Assembly (NCBI RefSeq): GCF_903469665.1
Contig: NZ_CAGKLC010000052.1
Coordinates: 1 to 33,778, forward strand
Length of the DNA: 33,778 nucleotides
Source of the DNA: Flavobacterium sp. UGB4466
GTDB lineage: Bacteria; Bacteroidota; Bacteroidia; Flavobacteriales; Flavobacteriaceae
Direction of reading: 5' to 3'
In this document: piece after piece, positions 1-6,936 of the stretch
How the letters are laid out: each line of letters opens with the position of its first letter
Numbering within the stretch: the stretch's first letter is position 1
Notes under the pieces: model-generated
The model's database searches: none
What the model was told of the DNA's origin: nothing
Seen by the model: the letters and a program-made list of their open reading frames with translations, nothing else
Translations under genes and position numbers: made by a program

Positions 1-84
1 TATTTCGACGGAATTGTTTAAACGTTTGCTATAGCTCGTAATAAAAAGTTTTGTTTACAATTTTACACTGACTTGAAAAATAAA

Positions 85-112
85 AAAGGCCTTCAGGAAT
101 TTGAAAGCCTTT
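85..112 (-). terminator. Terminator of the histone H1-like gene
   Basis: On the minus strand the sequence AAAGGCTTTC pairs with GAAGGCCTTT (10 bp with one wobble pair) around an 8-nt loop and is followed by a run of T. It lies about 20 nt past the stop of the H1-like gene. Confidence 0.7.
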
Positions 113-133
113 AAAAAGTAAAGTAAGAATGAA

Positions 134-310
134 TTATTTTTTAGATTCTTCAATAGAAACTTTTCTAAACTCTTTTAAAAGTTTTTCAATTTCCAAAGAT
201 GATTTACGTGCTCTGGCCCCGGCAGCTTTAACTCCTTTTTCAGCTACAGCTTCAGATTCTGTTTTAAACGTTTCGATTTCGGCGTTGATTTTTGCAACAA
301 GGTCTTTCAT
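134..310 (-). CDS. Small histone H1-like (Hc1-type) protein
   Basis: A 58-aa protein rich in Lys, Glu and Ala, resembling the short proteins annotated as histone H1 in Flavobacteriia. These are presumed DNA-binding or nucleoid-associated, by family analogy only. The central KAAGARARKSSLEIEKLLKEF stretch, Ala/Lys/Arg-rich and then helical, is the recognisable part. The frame stays open upstream to an ATG at 355, but the ATG at 310 gives the usual length and begins MKDL, so I chose it. A terminator follows directly. The gene looks monocistronic and chromosomal rather than element-borne. No DNA-binding motif can be proven from sequence alone. Confidence 0.72.
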   Translation of the reverse strand: MKDLVAKINAEIETFKTESEAVAEKGVKAAGARARKSSLEIEKLLKEFRKVSIEESKK

Positions 311-387
311 AATACGATTTTTTTTGTTTAAGTGAGCAAAAGTAAAATTTTGCATTAATTGAAAACGGTATTGCTAGCAAAATATTT

Positions 388-2061
388 TCATGAATTCTCT
401 TTTTTCAATTCTTTAAGGAAATAACTGACCGAAATTCCCGTTTTAGAGTGAAATGCATTGGTGAATCGGGGAGTGGAAGTAAAACCTGCTTCCTCAGCAA
501 GGGAGCCTATCGAGTAATTTCTATGCATGCTTGAGTTTCGGAGCAGTTCCACCAAATAATCAATTTTTAGGTCATTGATATAATCAGCAAAACGCTTGCC
601 GCTGCGATGGTATATCACTTTTGAAAGGTATTTGCTGTTAGTATTAAACCGTACAGTTAAAGTGGCTAATGTTGCCTCTTTGTGCAGGAATTTTTTATCC
701 CTTTCAAATTTTTCAAGGTGTTTTATTATTTGCTGTACAGTCTCCTGCGAGATATCAGTTATTTCGAATTTATCGGGTGACTGTTTCTGGAAGGTGCTCT
801 TTTCATTTTTTTCCAGAAGCAGATCAAATTTGATCTTATTTCGCTTTTTAGTTTCAAAGTGGTTATAGGTCCCATAAATGACAGCGGAGAATAGAACGAC
901 AACCACGCTTATCAAAATAACGTCATAATATTTCTCTTTTACAAGTTGCTGCTGTATTTTTTCTTTTTCCAGCAGAATTTCCTTCGTATCATATTCCTTG
1001 TGAATTTTGCCCATTAGGTACTTATTGGTATCTGTTAATATAGAATCTGCTTTTAAAAGCTGGTCTATATAATACAACTGGGATTTCAGGTTATTTTCTT
1101 TCTTGTAATATTTAATCATTAATTCAAAAACTTCTCTTAAATCCGGACGAATGTAACCTTTCTCAATAAATACTTTTTCCACCTTTTTAAAGTAAGGAAC
1201 TGCTTTTGCCTGACGCTGTAGTTTCCAATAGTTTTTTCCAATGTAAAAATTGGCAATTGATTCATTTGCAAACTCTGTCATGCTGTTTAAATGCGGCATG
1301 ACTTCCTGAAGCAATTGAATAGAGGTGTGATAATTATTTAGAAAGAACTGGTTGATTCCTTCGGAGTGCTTAAAAAATAATTCCATCTCGGGAATCTTAA
1401 GGCGCTCACATTCTTTAATTCCCAAAGCATTAGTTTCGGAGCATTTACTGTAATCTCCAATCTTGTTGTAACAAACACTAAGTGAATGAAGTGAATTTAA
1501 ATAGGGGCGGGGCTGATTTTTTTTAAAATATTCAATGCAGTCATTAAAAAGAGAAATGGCTTCATCATAAAATCCGAGGTAAAATTTAATCTGGGCAATA
1601 TGATATTTGGTTTTATAGATCAGGTAATCATTATCAGTTTTGGAAATGTTTTCATTTGCAGTTATATAACAATCATATGCTTTTACATAGTTTTTTTGGC
1701 TGTAATAGACTATTCCTTTGGATAGCTGAGCAGATCCGATCAGTTCATTACTTCTTGACTTTACAGCTGTCTGCACCATGCTGTCAGCGTATTTTAAACG
1801 GAGAATCATAGGTGACTGATGCAGCATATTTTGATATGCATTAACTAACTCTTCATGATTCTTTTCCCTGCGGGCTTTTCTTAAATAGGCATATAAATAT
1901 GGAGATGCTTTCAGGCTGTCATTTTTGTATTGATAAATTTTATCATCCAGATATCCATAACTTTTAAAAATAAGGGAATCAGGAATTCTGTTGGGAGTAT
2001 TCTGGGCATTTAAAGATTTAATTAGAAATAAAAGCAACAGTACTGGTAAATTACATTTCAT
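388..2061 (-). CDS. TPR-containing AraC-family transmembrane regulator
   Basis: A 557-aa protein of a Bacteroidota type that joins a periplasmic sensor to a cytoplasmic DNA-binding domain. Residues 1-19 form a signal peptide ending in NAQ. About residues 60-340 are helical repeats of TPR type (for example the segment around YLGFYDEAISLFNDC, 161-175). A short coiled coil follows, then one membrane segment at about 380-397. The C-terminal domain (about 455-552) is an AraC HTH pair, with the second helix-turn-helix around SIGSLAEEAGFTSTPRFTNAFHS (starting near 517). It is transcribed away from the lipoprotein gene at 2394, leaving a shared 332-bp regulatory interval. Regulation of that divergent gene is an inference. 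The ligand is unknown. Confidence 0.88.
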   Translation of the reverse strand: MKCNLPVLLLLFLIKSLNAQNTPNRIPDSLIFKSYGYLDDKIYQYKNDSLKASPYLYAYLRKARREKNHEELVNAYQNMLHQSPMILRLKYADSMVQTAVKSRSNELIGSAQLSKGIVYYSQKNYVKAYDCYITANENISKTDNDYLIYKTKYHIAQIKFYLGFYDEAISLFNDCIEYFKKNQPRPYLNSLHSLSVCYNKIGDYSKCSETNALGIKECERLKIPEMELFFKHSEGINQFFLNNYHTSIQLLQEVMPHLNSMTEFANESIANFYIGKNYWKLQRQAKAVPYFKKVEKVFIEKGYIRPDLREVFELMIKYYKKENNLKSQLYYIDQLLKADSILTDTNKYLMGKIHKEYDTKEILLEKEKIQQQLVKEKYYDVILISVVVVLFSAVIYGTYNHFETKKRNKIKFDLLLEKNEKSTFQKQSPDKFEITDISQETVQQIIKHLEKFERDKKFLHKEATLATLTVRFNTNSKYLSKVIYHRSGKRFADYINDLKIDYLVELLRNSSMHRNYSIGSLAEEAGFTSTPRFTNAFHSKTGISVSYFLKELKKENS

Positions 2062-2224
2062 AAGACATAGAAATTTTGAGTTTATGCTCTGATAAAAGCA
2101 TAAATCAGATTAATAAAAAAAAATGTAGAGGTCGTTATAGAGCAACTTTCAAAAATACTTTAATTATTTGAATTTCAATATTTAATGTAAGAAAAATACT
2201 TTGTTGATTTCATGGAAATCGATA

Positions 2225-2245
2225 GTGGATTTTCCGAAAATCCAC
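2225..2245. promoter_or_regulatory. Interrupted palindrome, candidate operator
   Basis: Ten-base arms GTGGATTTTC and GAAAATCCAC flank a single C. It lies about 10 bases upstream of the -33 element of the plus-strand promoter at 2256-2286, a place suited to an activator or repressor site. The divergent TPR-AraC protein is the nearest candidate binder (inference). Confidence 0.45.
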
Positions 2246-2255
2246 ATACATGCTC

Positions 2256-2286
2256 TTGATTTATGATTTTTTGCAATTTAGATTTG
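2256..2286 (+). promoter_or_regulatory. Bacteroidota promoter for the lipoprotein gene
   Basis: TTG (2256-2258), then 20 nt, then TAGATTTG (2279-2286), matching the TTG-N19/20-TAnnTTTG consensus of the Bacteroidota primary sigma factor. The predicted transcript start is near 2291-2293, giving a leader of about 100 nt before the ATG at 2394. Confidence 0.6.
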
Positions 2287-2345
2287 CCTTGAATTCAACA
2301 GCAAAGGATTCAGTAAAGTACTGAGCAAAAGTTCTGCTGGCCCGG

Positions 2346-2390
2346 GTAAAATGGACTGAGACAAGTTCTCAATTAACCAAACCATTTTAC
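2346..2390 (+). promoter_or_regulatory. Leader hairpin abutting the lipoprotein start codon
   Basis: GTAAAATGG (2346-2354) is perfectly complementary to CCATTTTAC (2382-2390), and an inner stem TGAGA/TCTCA (2357-2361 with 2367-2371) lies between them. The 3' arm ends three bases before the ATG at 2394. If transcribed from the promoter at 2256-2286, this structure would sit where a ribosome must load. A regulatory role is inferred. Confidence 0.45.
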
Positions 2391-2393
2391 ATT

Positions 2394-2999
2394 ATGAAAA
2401 ATTTATTATTAACTGGTTTAATTGTTTTTTTAGGTTCATGTTCAAATGACGATTTTGACAATTCTGATTTAAGATTGGTTTCCAGCCAAGCAATCAACAA
2501 AGAGAAAACTGCAGATTTTAAAAATGGGTCTGCTTTAGAGGAAAACTTTAAGGAAGTTCCGGCGGGAGATTACGTACTTCTAGTTCCTGCCCAATTAAAA
2601 GAAAAAATCATTTCAGTATTAAAAGCCCAATCTGGGCGAAATGAACTAAAGACTTTTGAGAAAAGCAGTTCTGCTTTAGATACAATTTCTTCTACGGAGG
2701 ATCCTGTCTCAACATTATTTATAATTGTTGATGAAAGTACACTGGGATCATCATTGAAATTTGATTTGAAGGGGTATATCGTTAATCTCGGAAATCTTCG
2801 CGGCCAGCAGTACCAGATCGTGGATGATTTTATAATTCAATACGAGATTTCAAAAAGACAGGATTCAACACTTCTAACAGATGAAAAGGAATCCATCTTA
2901 TCTATTTCCTCAATTTCGGAAGCAGTTTTATTTAGTGAAAAGGACAGAAAAGACAGAGATTGGGAGACATCCACCACCAGTAAGAGTATCAGGCCTTAA
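2394..2999 (+). CDS. Unknown lipoprotein
   Basis: A 201-aa protein that I do not recognise. The N-terminus is a clear lipoprotein signal (MKNLLLTGLIVFLGSC, with Cys16 as the lipidation site) followed by SNDD, an acidic stretch of the type seen after the Cys in exported flavobacterial lipoproteins, so surface exposure is possible. The middle (about 55-155) alternates hydrophobic and polar residues and looks like a beta-rich fold (DYVLLVPAQL, TLFIIVDEST). The C-terminus is Ser/Thr/Lys-rich and low in complexity. It is first in a plus-strand series running toward the Tra operon, has its own promoter and a structured leader, and lies divergent to a sensor-type regulator. A role at the cell surface of the element's host is a guess. 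Confidence 0.6.
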   Translation: MKNLLLTGLIVFLGSCSNDDFDNSDLRLVSSQAINKEKTADFKNGSALEENFKEVPAGDYVLLVPAQLKEKIISVLKAQSGRNELKTFEKSSSALDTISSTEDPVSTLFIIVDESTLGSSLKFDLKGYIVNLGNLRGQQYQIVDDFIIQYEISKRQDSTLLTDEKESILSISSISEAVLFSEKDRKDRDWETSTTSKSIRP

Positions 3000-3076
3000 T
3001 GATGTAATGACGTAATTGAAGTTGAATTACTTCCTACTAATATAGTTGATTAATAATTTTCTAATCTTTCTGATTT

Positions 3077-3307
3077 ATGAAAAAGAGAGCTTTGTTTTAT
3101 ATTTTTTTGTTCCTTTTTAATCTTTGCAGCCTTTATTTTATAATGAAGCTTTTTGCTGCTGATCAGCTGGTTCAGTACGTACTTTACGAGGACAATATAA
3201 TTGAGAGTCCGAGATTAACAGCGTATATTTTATACGTCTGCTGTTTGTCTAATTTATATTTCCAGTTTTTTACATGGATGGAATATTTTTTCAAGAATGA
3301 AATCTAA
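3077..3307 (+). CDS. Small membrane protein, unknown
   Basis: A 76-aa protein with two predicted membrane segments: residues about 5-26 (ALFYIFLFLFNLCSLYFIMKLF) and about 48-68 (TAYILYVCCLSNLYFQFFTW). The loop between them is short and acidic (YEDNIIESP). No family is recognised. It lies 77 bp after the lipoprotein gene and 26 bp before the AraC gene, on the same strand, so co-transcription with the AraC gene is plausible. Composition (Phe, Leu, Tyr, Cys) is typical of a real membrane peptide rather than a chance frame. It could be an exclusion, sensor or accessory protein of the element, but nothing in the sequence says which. Confidence 0.5.
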   Translation: MKKRALFYIFLFLFNLCSLYFIMKLFAADQLVQYVLYEDNIIESPRLTAYILYVCCLSNLYFQFFTWMEYFFKNEI

Positions 3308-3333
3308 AGGAGATCTAAACTAAAAGAACAAAA

Positions 3334-4203
3334 ATGATTAGAGAAATCTTAAATACTGAGATTAAAAGCATTGAAAATGATGGTATTGATGTAGTATACA
3401 TTACAGACTATAGGAAAAAAAATACTGTACCAGTCCCATTTTCCGTTTCAAATTTTTCAGTGCTTTTAATCACAAGTGGTAAAATGAATATCAGATTTCA
3501 TGACGAAACTAATATAGTTAATCGGAAAGATTTACTGGTAATCCCATTTAATTCCATTTGCACAAGACTTGAAGCGACGGATAATATCCAGCTTTATCTT
3601 GTAAGGACAAATTTTGATTTTGCATTTAATAATTGTTATGAGAAAGAGCTTTCGGATGCTTTTAGTTTTCTAATGTTAAAATCAGATCGAAAGATTAGTC
3701 TTCAGGAAACGGATTTTAAAGTTTTATCACTTATTTATAAATTAATGTATGTATTGCAGAACAGCAATGACAAACCGGAAGTAATTACTAAGCTGCGCCG
3801 GATATGCTTTAATTTATTTATATATGAACTCAAGTTTATACATTCGAAATATAAACCCGACTTAAATCTTGACTTTTCAAGAAGGGAGAGCATTGTAATA
3901 CAATTCCTGACCCTATTATCAATACATTTAAGAAAACAGCATCATGTTCAGTTTTATGCAGGAGCGTTATTTGTCACTCCAGGACATTTGAATAAGATGG
4001 TAAAAGAAAGCACAGGTAAAACAGCGAAAGCATTTATAATTGAAGCTCTTGTTAATGTTTCGAAAAATCTTCTTACGGACTCAAGCTATTCCGTGGCTAA
4101 TATTGCCGATGAATTAGAATTCAGCAGCGCTGAAAACTTTGGCGTATTTTTTAAAAAACATACCGGTATGCTGCCAACCGAATTTCGTTCTAATAAAAAG
4201 TAA
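3334..4203 (+). CDS. AraC-family transcriptional regulator
   Basis: A 289-aa soluble regulator. The N-terminal half (about 25-110) has the alternating pattern of a cupin-like ligand domain (SVLLITSGKMNIRFHDE, then LLVIPFNS). The C-terminal 90 residues are the AraC double HTH: the first around FYAGALFVTPGHLNKMVKES, the second around SVANIADELEFSSAENFGVFF, closing with the usual HTGMLPTEFR. A weak ribosome site (AAAGGAG) lies about 20 nt upstream of the ATG. It is 57 bp upstream of the RteC-like gene and points toward the Tra operon, so it may control transfer genes in the way that Rte proteins act in CTnDOT (inference). Confidence 0.85.
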   Translation: MIREILNTEIKSIENDGIDVVYITDYRKKNTVPVPFSVSNFSVLLITSGKMNIRFHDETNIVNRKDLLVIPFNSICTRLEATDNIQLYLVRTNFDFAFNNCYEKELSDAFSFLMLKSDRKISLQETDFKVLSLIYKLMYVLQNSNDKPEVITKLRRICFNLFIYELKFIHSKYKPDLNLDFSRRESIVIQFLTLLSIHLRKQHHVQFYAGALFVTPGHLNKMVKESTGKTAKAFIIEALVNVSKNLLTDSSYSVANIADELEFSSAENFGVFFKKHTGMLPTEFRSNKK

Positions 4204-4259
4204 GCTGCCAAGATAGCTCCTTATTCTGCCAGAGATTGTTTAATTAAAACGATAAGACG

Positions 4260-5453
4260 ATGATTAAAATGTATCCTTTGGAATGGTTTGATTCGTTGAT
4301 TATAAATTCATTTGATGCTGATAATTCTTTTGTAAAAATATCGGAATATGAATTGGAGAATTTGAGTAAAGCAATAGTATCTGAATCAAAAAAAATTAAA
4401 ATTCATATTAAAGATTCTTTTTTCGAGCTGAAAAGTAAAAGGCAGATTAGACTTCTTATAAGAAAATATCATTCTTCATTGGTTTTTTTAATAGATAAGG
4501 TAGTAGAAATAAAAATGATCGAAAAATTCAATTCTCCTGAATTTTTTAGAATATTTGACCTGATCGTTAGTTCCCTGGACGATTTGCTGTCATTTGTAGA
4601 AATCAGATATTCGTCCTTTATGAGTTTGGACCAAAGGGTGTCCTACAGCTATTTTTCAATTTGGAAAAAAGAAGCACTCGAGGTTTTAAAGAATCTGATT
4701 AAAAAAAAAGAAAATACTGGGGAGAATGATTTAGAATTGGAGTTTGTTGTCGATCTTCTTGCTGCGCCACTTCAAAACAGCAGAAAGAGCAAGTATACCT
4801 ATCGCCAGATTTTGTATTATCGAGAGATAATCATGGAACTTGAAAAATTGAACGATCAAGTTACGGAATCTGAAGGTTTTTCAAATCTTGATCTTATGCT
4901 TATAAGAATGAATTTTAATTCCAGAGAATATACCGAGAGACTGGTTAATAGAATAGGCAGGTATTTAGAAGGTTTTGAGAATTTATCTGAAAGACTTGAA
5001 AAGCTGCTATACTTCTGCAAGAAACTGTCTAAAATAAACGCAGATTTAAAATTAACCTTTAATCCATCTCAACAGAATCTTATCTCATTTTTGGAATACT
5101 GGTTCTCCAGCGAAATCAGATTTGCTGAAAAGAAGGCTGCAATTCTAATACAGGAACAGATTGATGGTTCTGTCGGGAGTGAATTTGTGGAGAAGGCAGA
5201 TTCAAAACTTGAATGTATACTTTCAGGAGATCAGATTGGACTTATTTTAAGGGCTACAGATGAGGCGAGAATTATTAAAGCTAAGTCTATGAATTACATA
5301 TTTAAAAGTATAGTACCTTATCTTTCTACTCCCGTAAAAAGAAATCTTTCTTACCAGTCAGTGAGAAGCAAGTCATATAATGCAGAAGAGCGTGATAAGG
5401 AAATTGCGATTGAAAGTCTTGAAAAAATAATCCGTAAGATAAAAACGTACTAG
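4260..5453 (+). CDS. Uncharacterised protein with RteC-like C-terminus
   Basis: A 397-aa, Lys/Glu-rich, mostly helical protein without a signal peptide or membrane segment. The last ~90 residues (about 300-395) show a pattern I associate with Bacteroidota element proteins of the RteC type or relatives: LSGDQIGLILRATDEARII, then IFKSIVPYLST, then LSYQSVRSKSYN, then a helical end. In CTnDOT, RteC switches on excision genes. The same role here is inference, and the match is by eye. It sits between an AraC regulator and the transfer operon, with 198 bp of repeat-containing DNA downstream. The start at 4260 is followed by a second ATG at 4269, which could be used instead. Confidence 0.55.
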   Translation: MIKMYPLEWFDSLIINSFDADNSFVKISEYELENLSKAIVSESKKIKIHIKDSFFELKSKRQIRLLIRKYHSSLVFLIDKVVEIKMIEKFNSPEFFRIFDLIVSSLDDLLSFVEIRYSSFMSLDQRVSYSYFSIWKKEALEVLKNLIKKKENTGENDLELEFVVDLLAAPLQNSRKSKYTYRQILYYREIIMELEKLNDQVTESEGFSNLDLMLIRMNFNSREYTERLVNRIGRYLEGFENLSERLEKLLYFCKKLSKINADLKLTFNPSQQNLISFLEYWFSSEIRFAEKKAAILIQEQIDGSVGSEFVEKADSKLECILSGDQIGLILRATDEARIIKAKSMNYIFKSIVPYLSTPVKRNLSYQSVRSKSYNAEERDKEIAIESLEKIIRKIKTY

Positions 5454-5480
5454 ATTTTATTGTCTCGTGTAATCTGACAA

Positions 5481-5535
5481 CCCTTTAAATTCGGGCATTT
5501 TGAAAGGGTACAAAAAGGGTACAGAAAAGTTGTAC
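5481..5535. promoter_or_regulatory. GTAC repeats upstream of the transfer operon
   Basis: Positions 5481-5508 hold an inverted repeat (CCCTTT...AAAGGG). Overlapping its end, GGGTAC occurs at 5506-5511 and 5517-5522 (11-bp spacing), followed by TTGTAC at about 5530-5535. Spacing near one helical turn suggests a regulator-binding array in the 198-bp gap between the RteC-like gene and the operon. This is inference; no named factor is recognised. Confidence 0.35.
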
Positions 5536-5651
5536 TTGTAGAAAATTTATTCTTATCGTTCCTTTGACCTGTAGAATAAATCCCATCAAAATTTAACGGA
5601 TGGTGATTTTCATAGAGGAGGATAAAATGTTGAACGATAAAATGAGGAGCT

Positions 5652-6113
5652 ATGTTTACAAATATTTCATGGGGCAGTTATCTGACCGCGGCTGGTATTG
5701 CTATAATTTTCTGGTATCTAATAATCTTACTGAAATTTCACAGTAGTGATTTAAAAAAAATCTTATCAGGTGAAAAGAAACTGCAAATACCATTTCTAAA
5801 AAAAACTTCTAAAAATTTACAGGAAATAAAATCGATATCCGATTCATTTCCGAAATCTTTTGATACCCTGGAAGATGCGGAAAATCTATCGCGCCGTATT
5901 AAAGAAGCAGTTAAAGAAAGTGCAGAAAAACGACTAACAAAACAGCAGTTTCAAAACTACCTGCGAATGCTTCTGGATGAATATCCTTATGTCAAAATTT
6001 CCTCCCTCAGAGAAAACATTAACCAACAAATGGTCTTTGAATCTCAAAAGCACCCCGATCTGCTTTTAACGCTCAGTGAGGCAGACAGTCTTTGGGAAGG
6101 ACCGGTATTTTAA
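5652..6113 (+). CDS. Membrane-anchored protein at head of transfer operon
   Basis: A 153-aa protein with one N-terminal membrane segment (about residues 9-27, LTAAGIAIIFWYLIILL) and a soluble helical remainder. No catalytic motif is visible and I do not recognise a named family. Genes of this size and layout often precede traE in flavobacterial conjugative clusters. The start at 5652 is preceded by GAGGAG, five bases or so from the ATG. A second purine-rich site (GAGGAGG) lies before another ATG at 5627 in a different frame, giving a 39-codon overlapping ORF. The gene ends 128 bp before traE. A structural or assembly role in the secretion channel is inferred from position only. Confidence 0.6.
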   Translation: MFTNISWGSYLTAAGIAIIFWYLIILLKFHSSDLKKILSGEKKLQIPFLKKTSKNLQEIKSISDSFPKSFDTLEDAENLSRRIKEAVKESAEKRLTKQQFQNYLRMLLDEYPYVKISSLRENINQQMVFESQKHPDLLLTLSEADSLWEGPVF

Positions 6114-6241
6114 AAAATTCAGAGGAGGAATATTCCCCGTTCTCTCTGGTGCGGTATGGCTTTATGTGACAGGAAAAATAGAGCAGCAACGGCGGTATTC
6201 CTCTTCTTTTTATTAAAGAATAACTTTAAAAATGATTTGTG

Positions 6242-6577
6242 ATGAAAAAATGCAGATGGAAATTAAAAAGTCTTTTTAGAAGATTTAGAGCTATGGGATC
6301 GTCGCTCCTGATGATTCTGGTTAGTAATGTTATTTACAGCCAGGATGGTGTGGCGGGCATTAATGAAGCCAACCAGAAAGTGAGAAGTTACTTTGATGCC
6401 GGCACTGAATTAATGTATGCAGTAGGAGCGATCCTCGGGCTGATCGGGGCAGTAAAAGTATACCAGAAATGGAATGCCGGAGATCCTGATACCGGAAAAG
6501 TGGCGGCAGCCTGGTTTGGAAGCTGTGTGTTTCTGGTGGTGGTAGCTACTGTCATTAAATCCTTTTTCGGGGTTTAA
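6242..6577 (+). CDS. traE: TraE, DUF4134-type VirB2-like subunit
   Basis: A 111-aa small membrane protein matching the TraE family of Bacteroidota conjugative transposons, thought to be the VirB2-like pilin or channel subunit. A long basic N-terminus and hydrophobic stretch (to about residue 33, ending VIYSQ) form a signal sequence. Two membrane helices follow at about 56-73 (LMYAVGAILGLIGAVKVY) and 88-106 (AAAWFGSCVFLVVVATVI), separated by the short polar loop KWNAGDPDTGK that is characteristic of the family. A GTG at 6239 lies just upstream; I prefer the ATG at 6242. It is 12 bp from traF, the usual gene order. Confidence 0.88.
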   Translation: MKKCRWKLKSLFRRFRAMGSSLLMILVSNVIYSQDGVAGINEANQKVRSYFDAGTELMYAVGAILGLIGAVKVYQKWNAGDPDTGKVAAAWFGSCVFLVVVATVIKSFFGV

Positions 6578-6589
6578 ACGATAGATAAG

Positions 6590-6904
6590 ATGAGTAACAG
6601 TGTTTATTCTATCAATAAAGGAATCAATCAGAGTATAGAATTTAAGGGACTTAAAGCGCAGTACATCTGGTATTTGGGCGGAGGTGTCGTAGGTCTTATG
6701 ATTCTATTTGCTGCCCTGTATATAATTGGAATTCCTTCCTTGATATGTATTGGTTTTATTGGAACGGCGGGAGGTTTTCTAGTTTTTAAAATATACAGAA
6801 TGAGTAATACCTACGGAGAATACGGCATGATGAAGGCTCTGGCTAAAAAACAGATTCCAAAGTGGATTAAAGTCTGTAGCAGAGAGGTTTTTATAAAGAT
6901 GTAG
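6590..6904 (+). CDS. traF: TraF, DUF4133-type VirB3-like protein
   Basis: A 104-aa protein of the TraF family of CTnDOT-like elements, the likely counterpart of VirB3. A polar N-terminus (MSNSVYSINKGINQSIEFKG) leads to two adjacent membrane helices at about 27-48 and 50-67, then a short cytoplasmic tail. The order TraE-TraF-TraG is diagnostic, and VirB3 homologues normally partner the VirB4 ATPase encoded next. It is separated from traG by 32 bp. Length and topology agree with the family and nothing looks truncated. Confidence 0.87.
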   Translation: MSNSVYSINKGINQSIEFKGLKAQYIWYLGGGVVGLMILFAALYIIGIPSLICIGFIGTAGGFLVFKIYRMSNTYGEYGMMKALAKKQIPKWIKVCSREVFIKM

Positions 6905-6936
6905 CTACAGAGCGTTAATGATATAATGGAGAAAGA

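Larger units (their letters stand above)
2062..2393. other. Divergent intergenic region with palindrome, promoter and structured leader
   Basis: This 332-bp gap separates the minus-strand TPR-AraC regulator from the plus-strand lipoprotein gene. It holds a near-perfect palindrome (2225-2245), a Bacteroidota-type promoter (2256-2286), a small hairpin CAGTA-aag-TACTG (about 2310-2322) and an inverted repeat ending three bases before the lipoprotein ATG (2346-2390). Each of the main ones is listed separately. No additional gene is evident. Confidence 0.6.

Noticed and set aside
596..868. Plus-strand ORF opposite the TPR-AraC gene
   Set aside because: Lies wholly antisense to a well-supported gene and encodes a low-complexity Ser/Phe/Leu peptide, a shadow frame.
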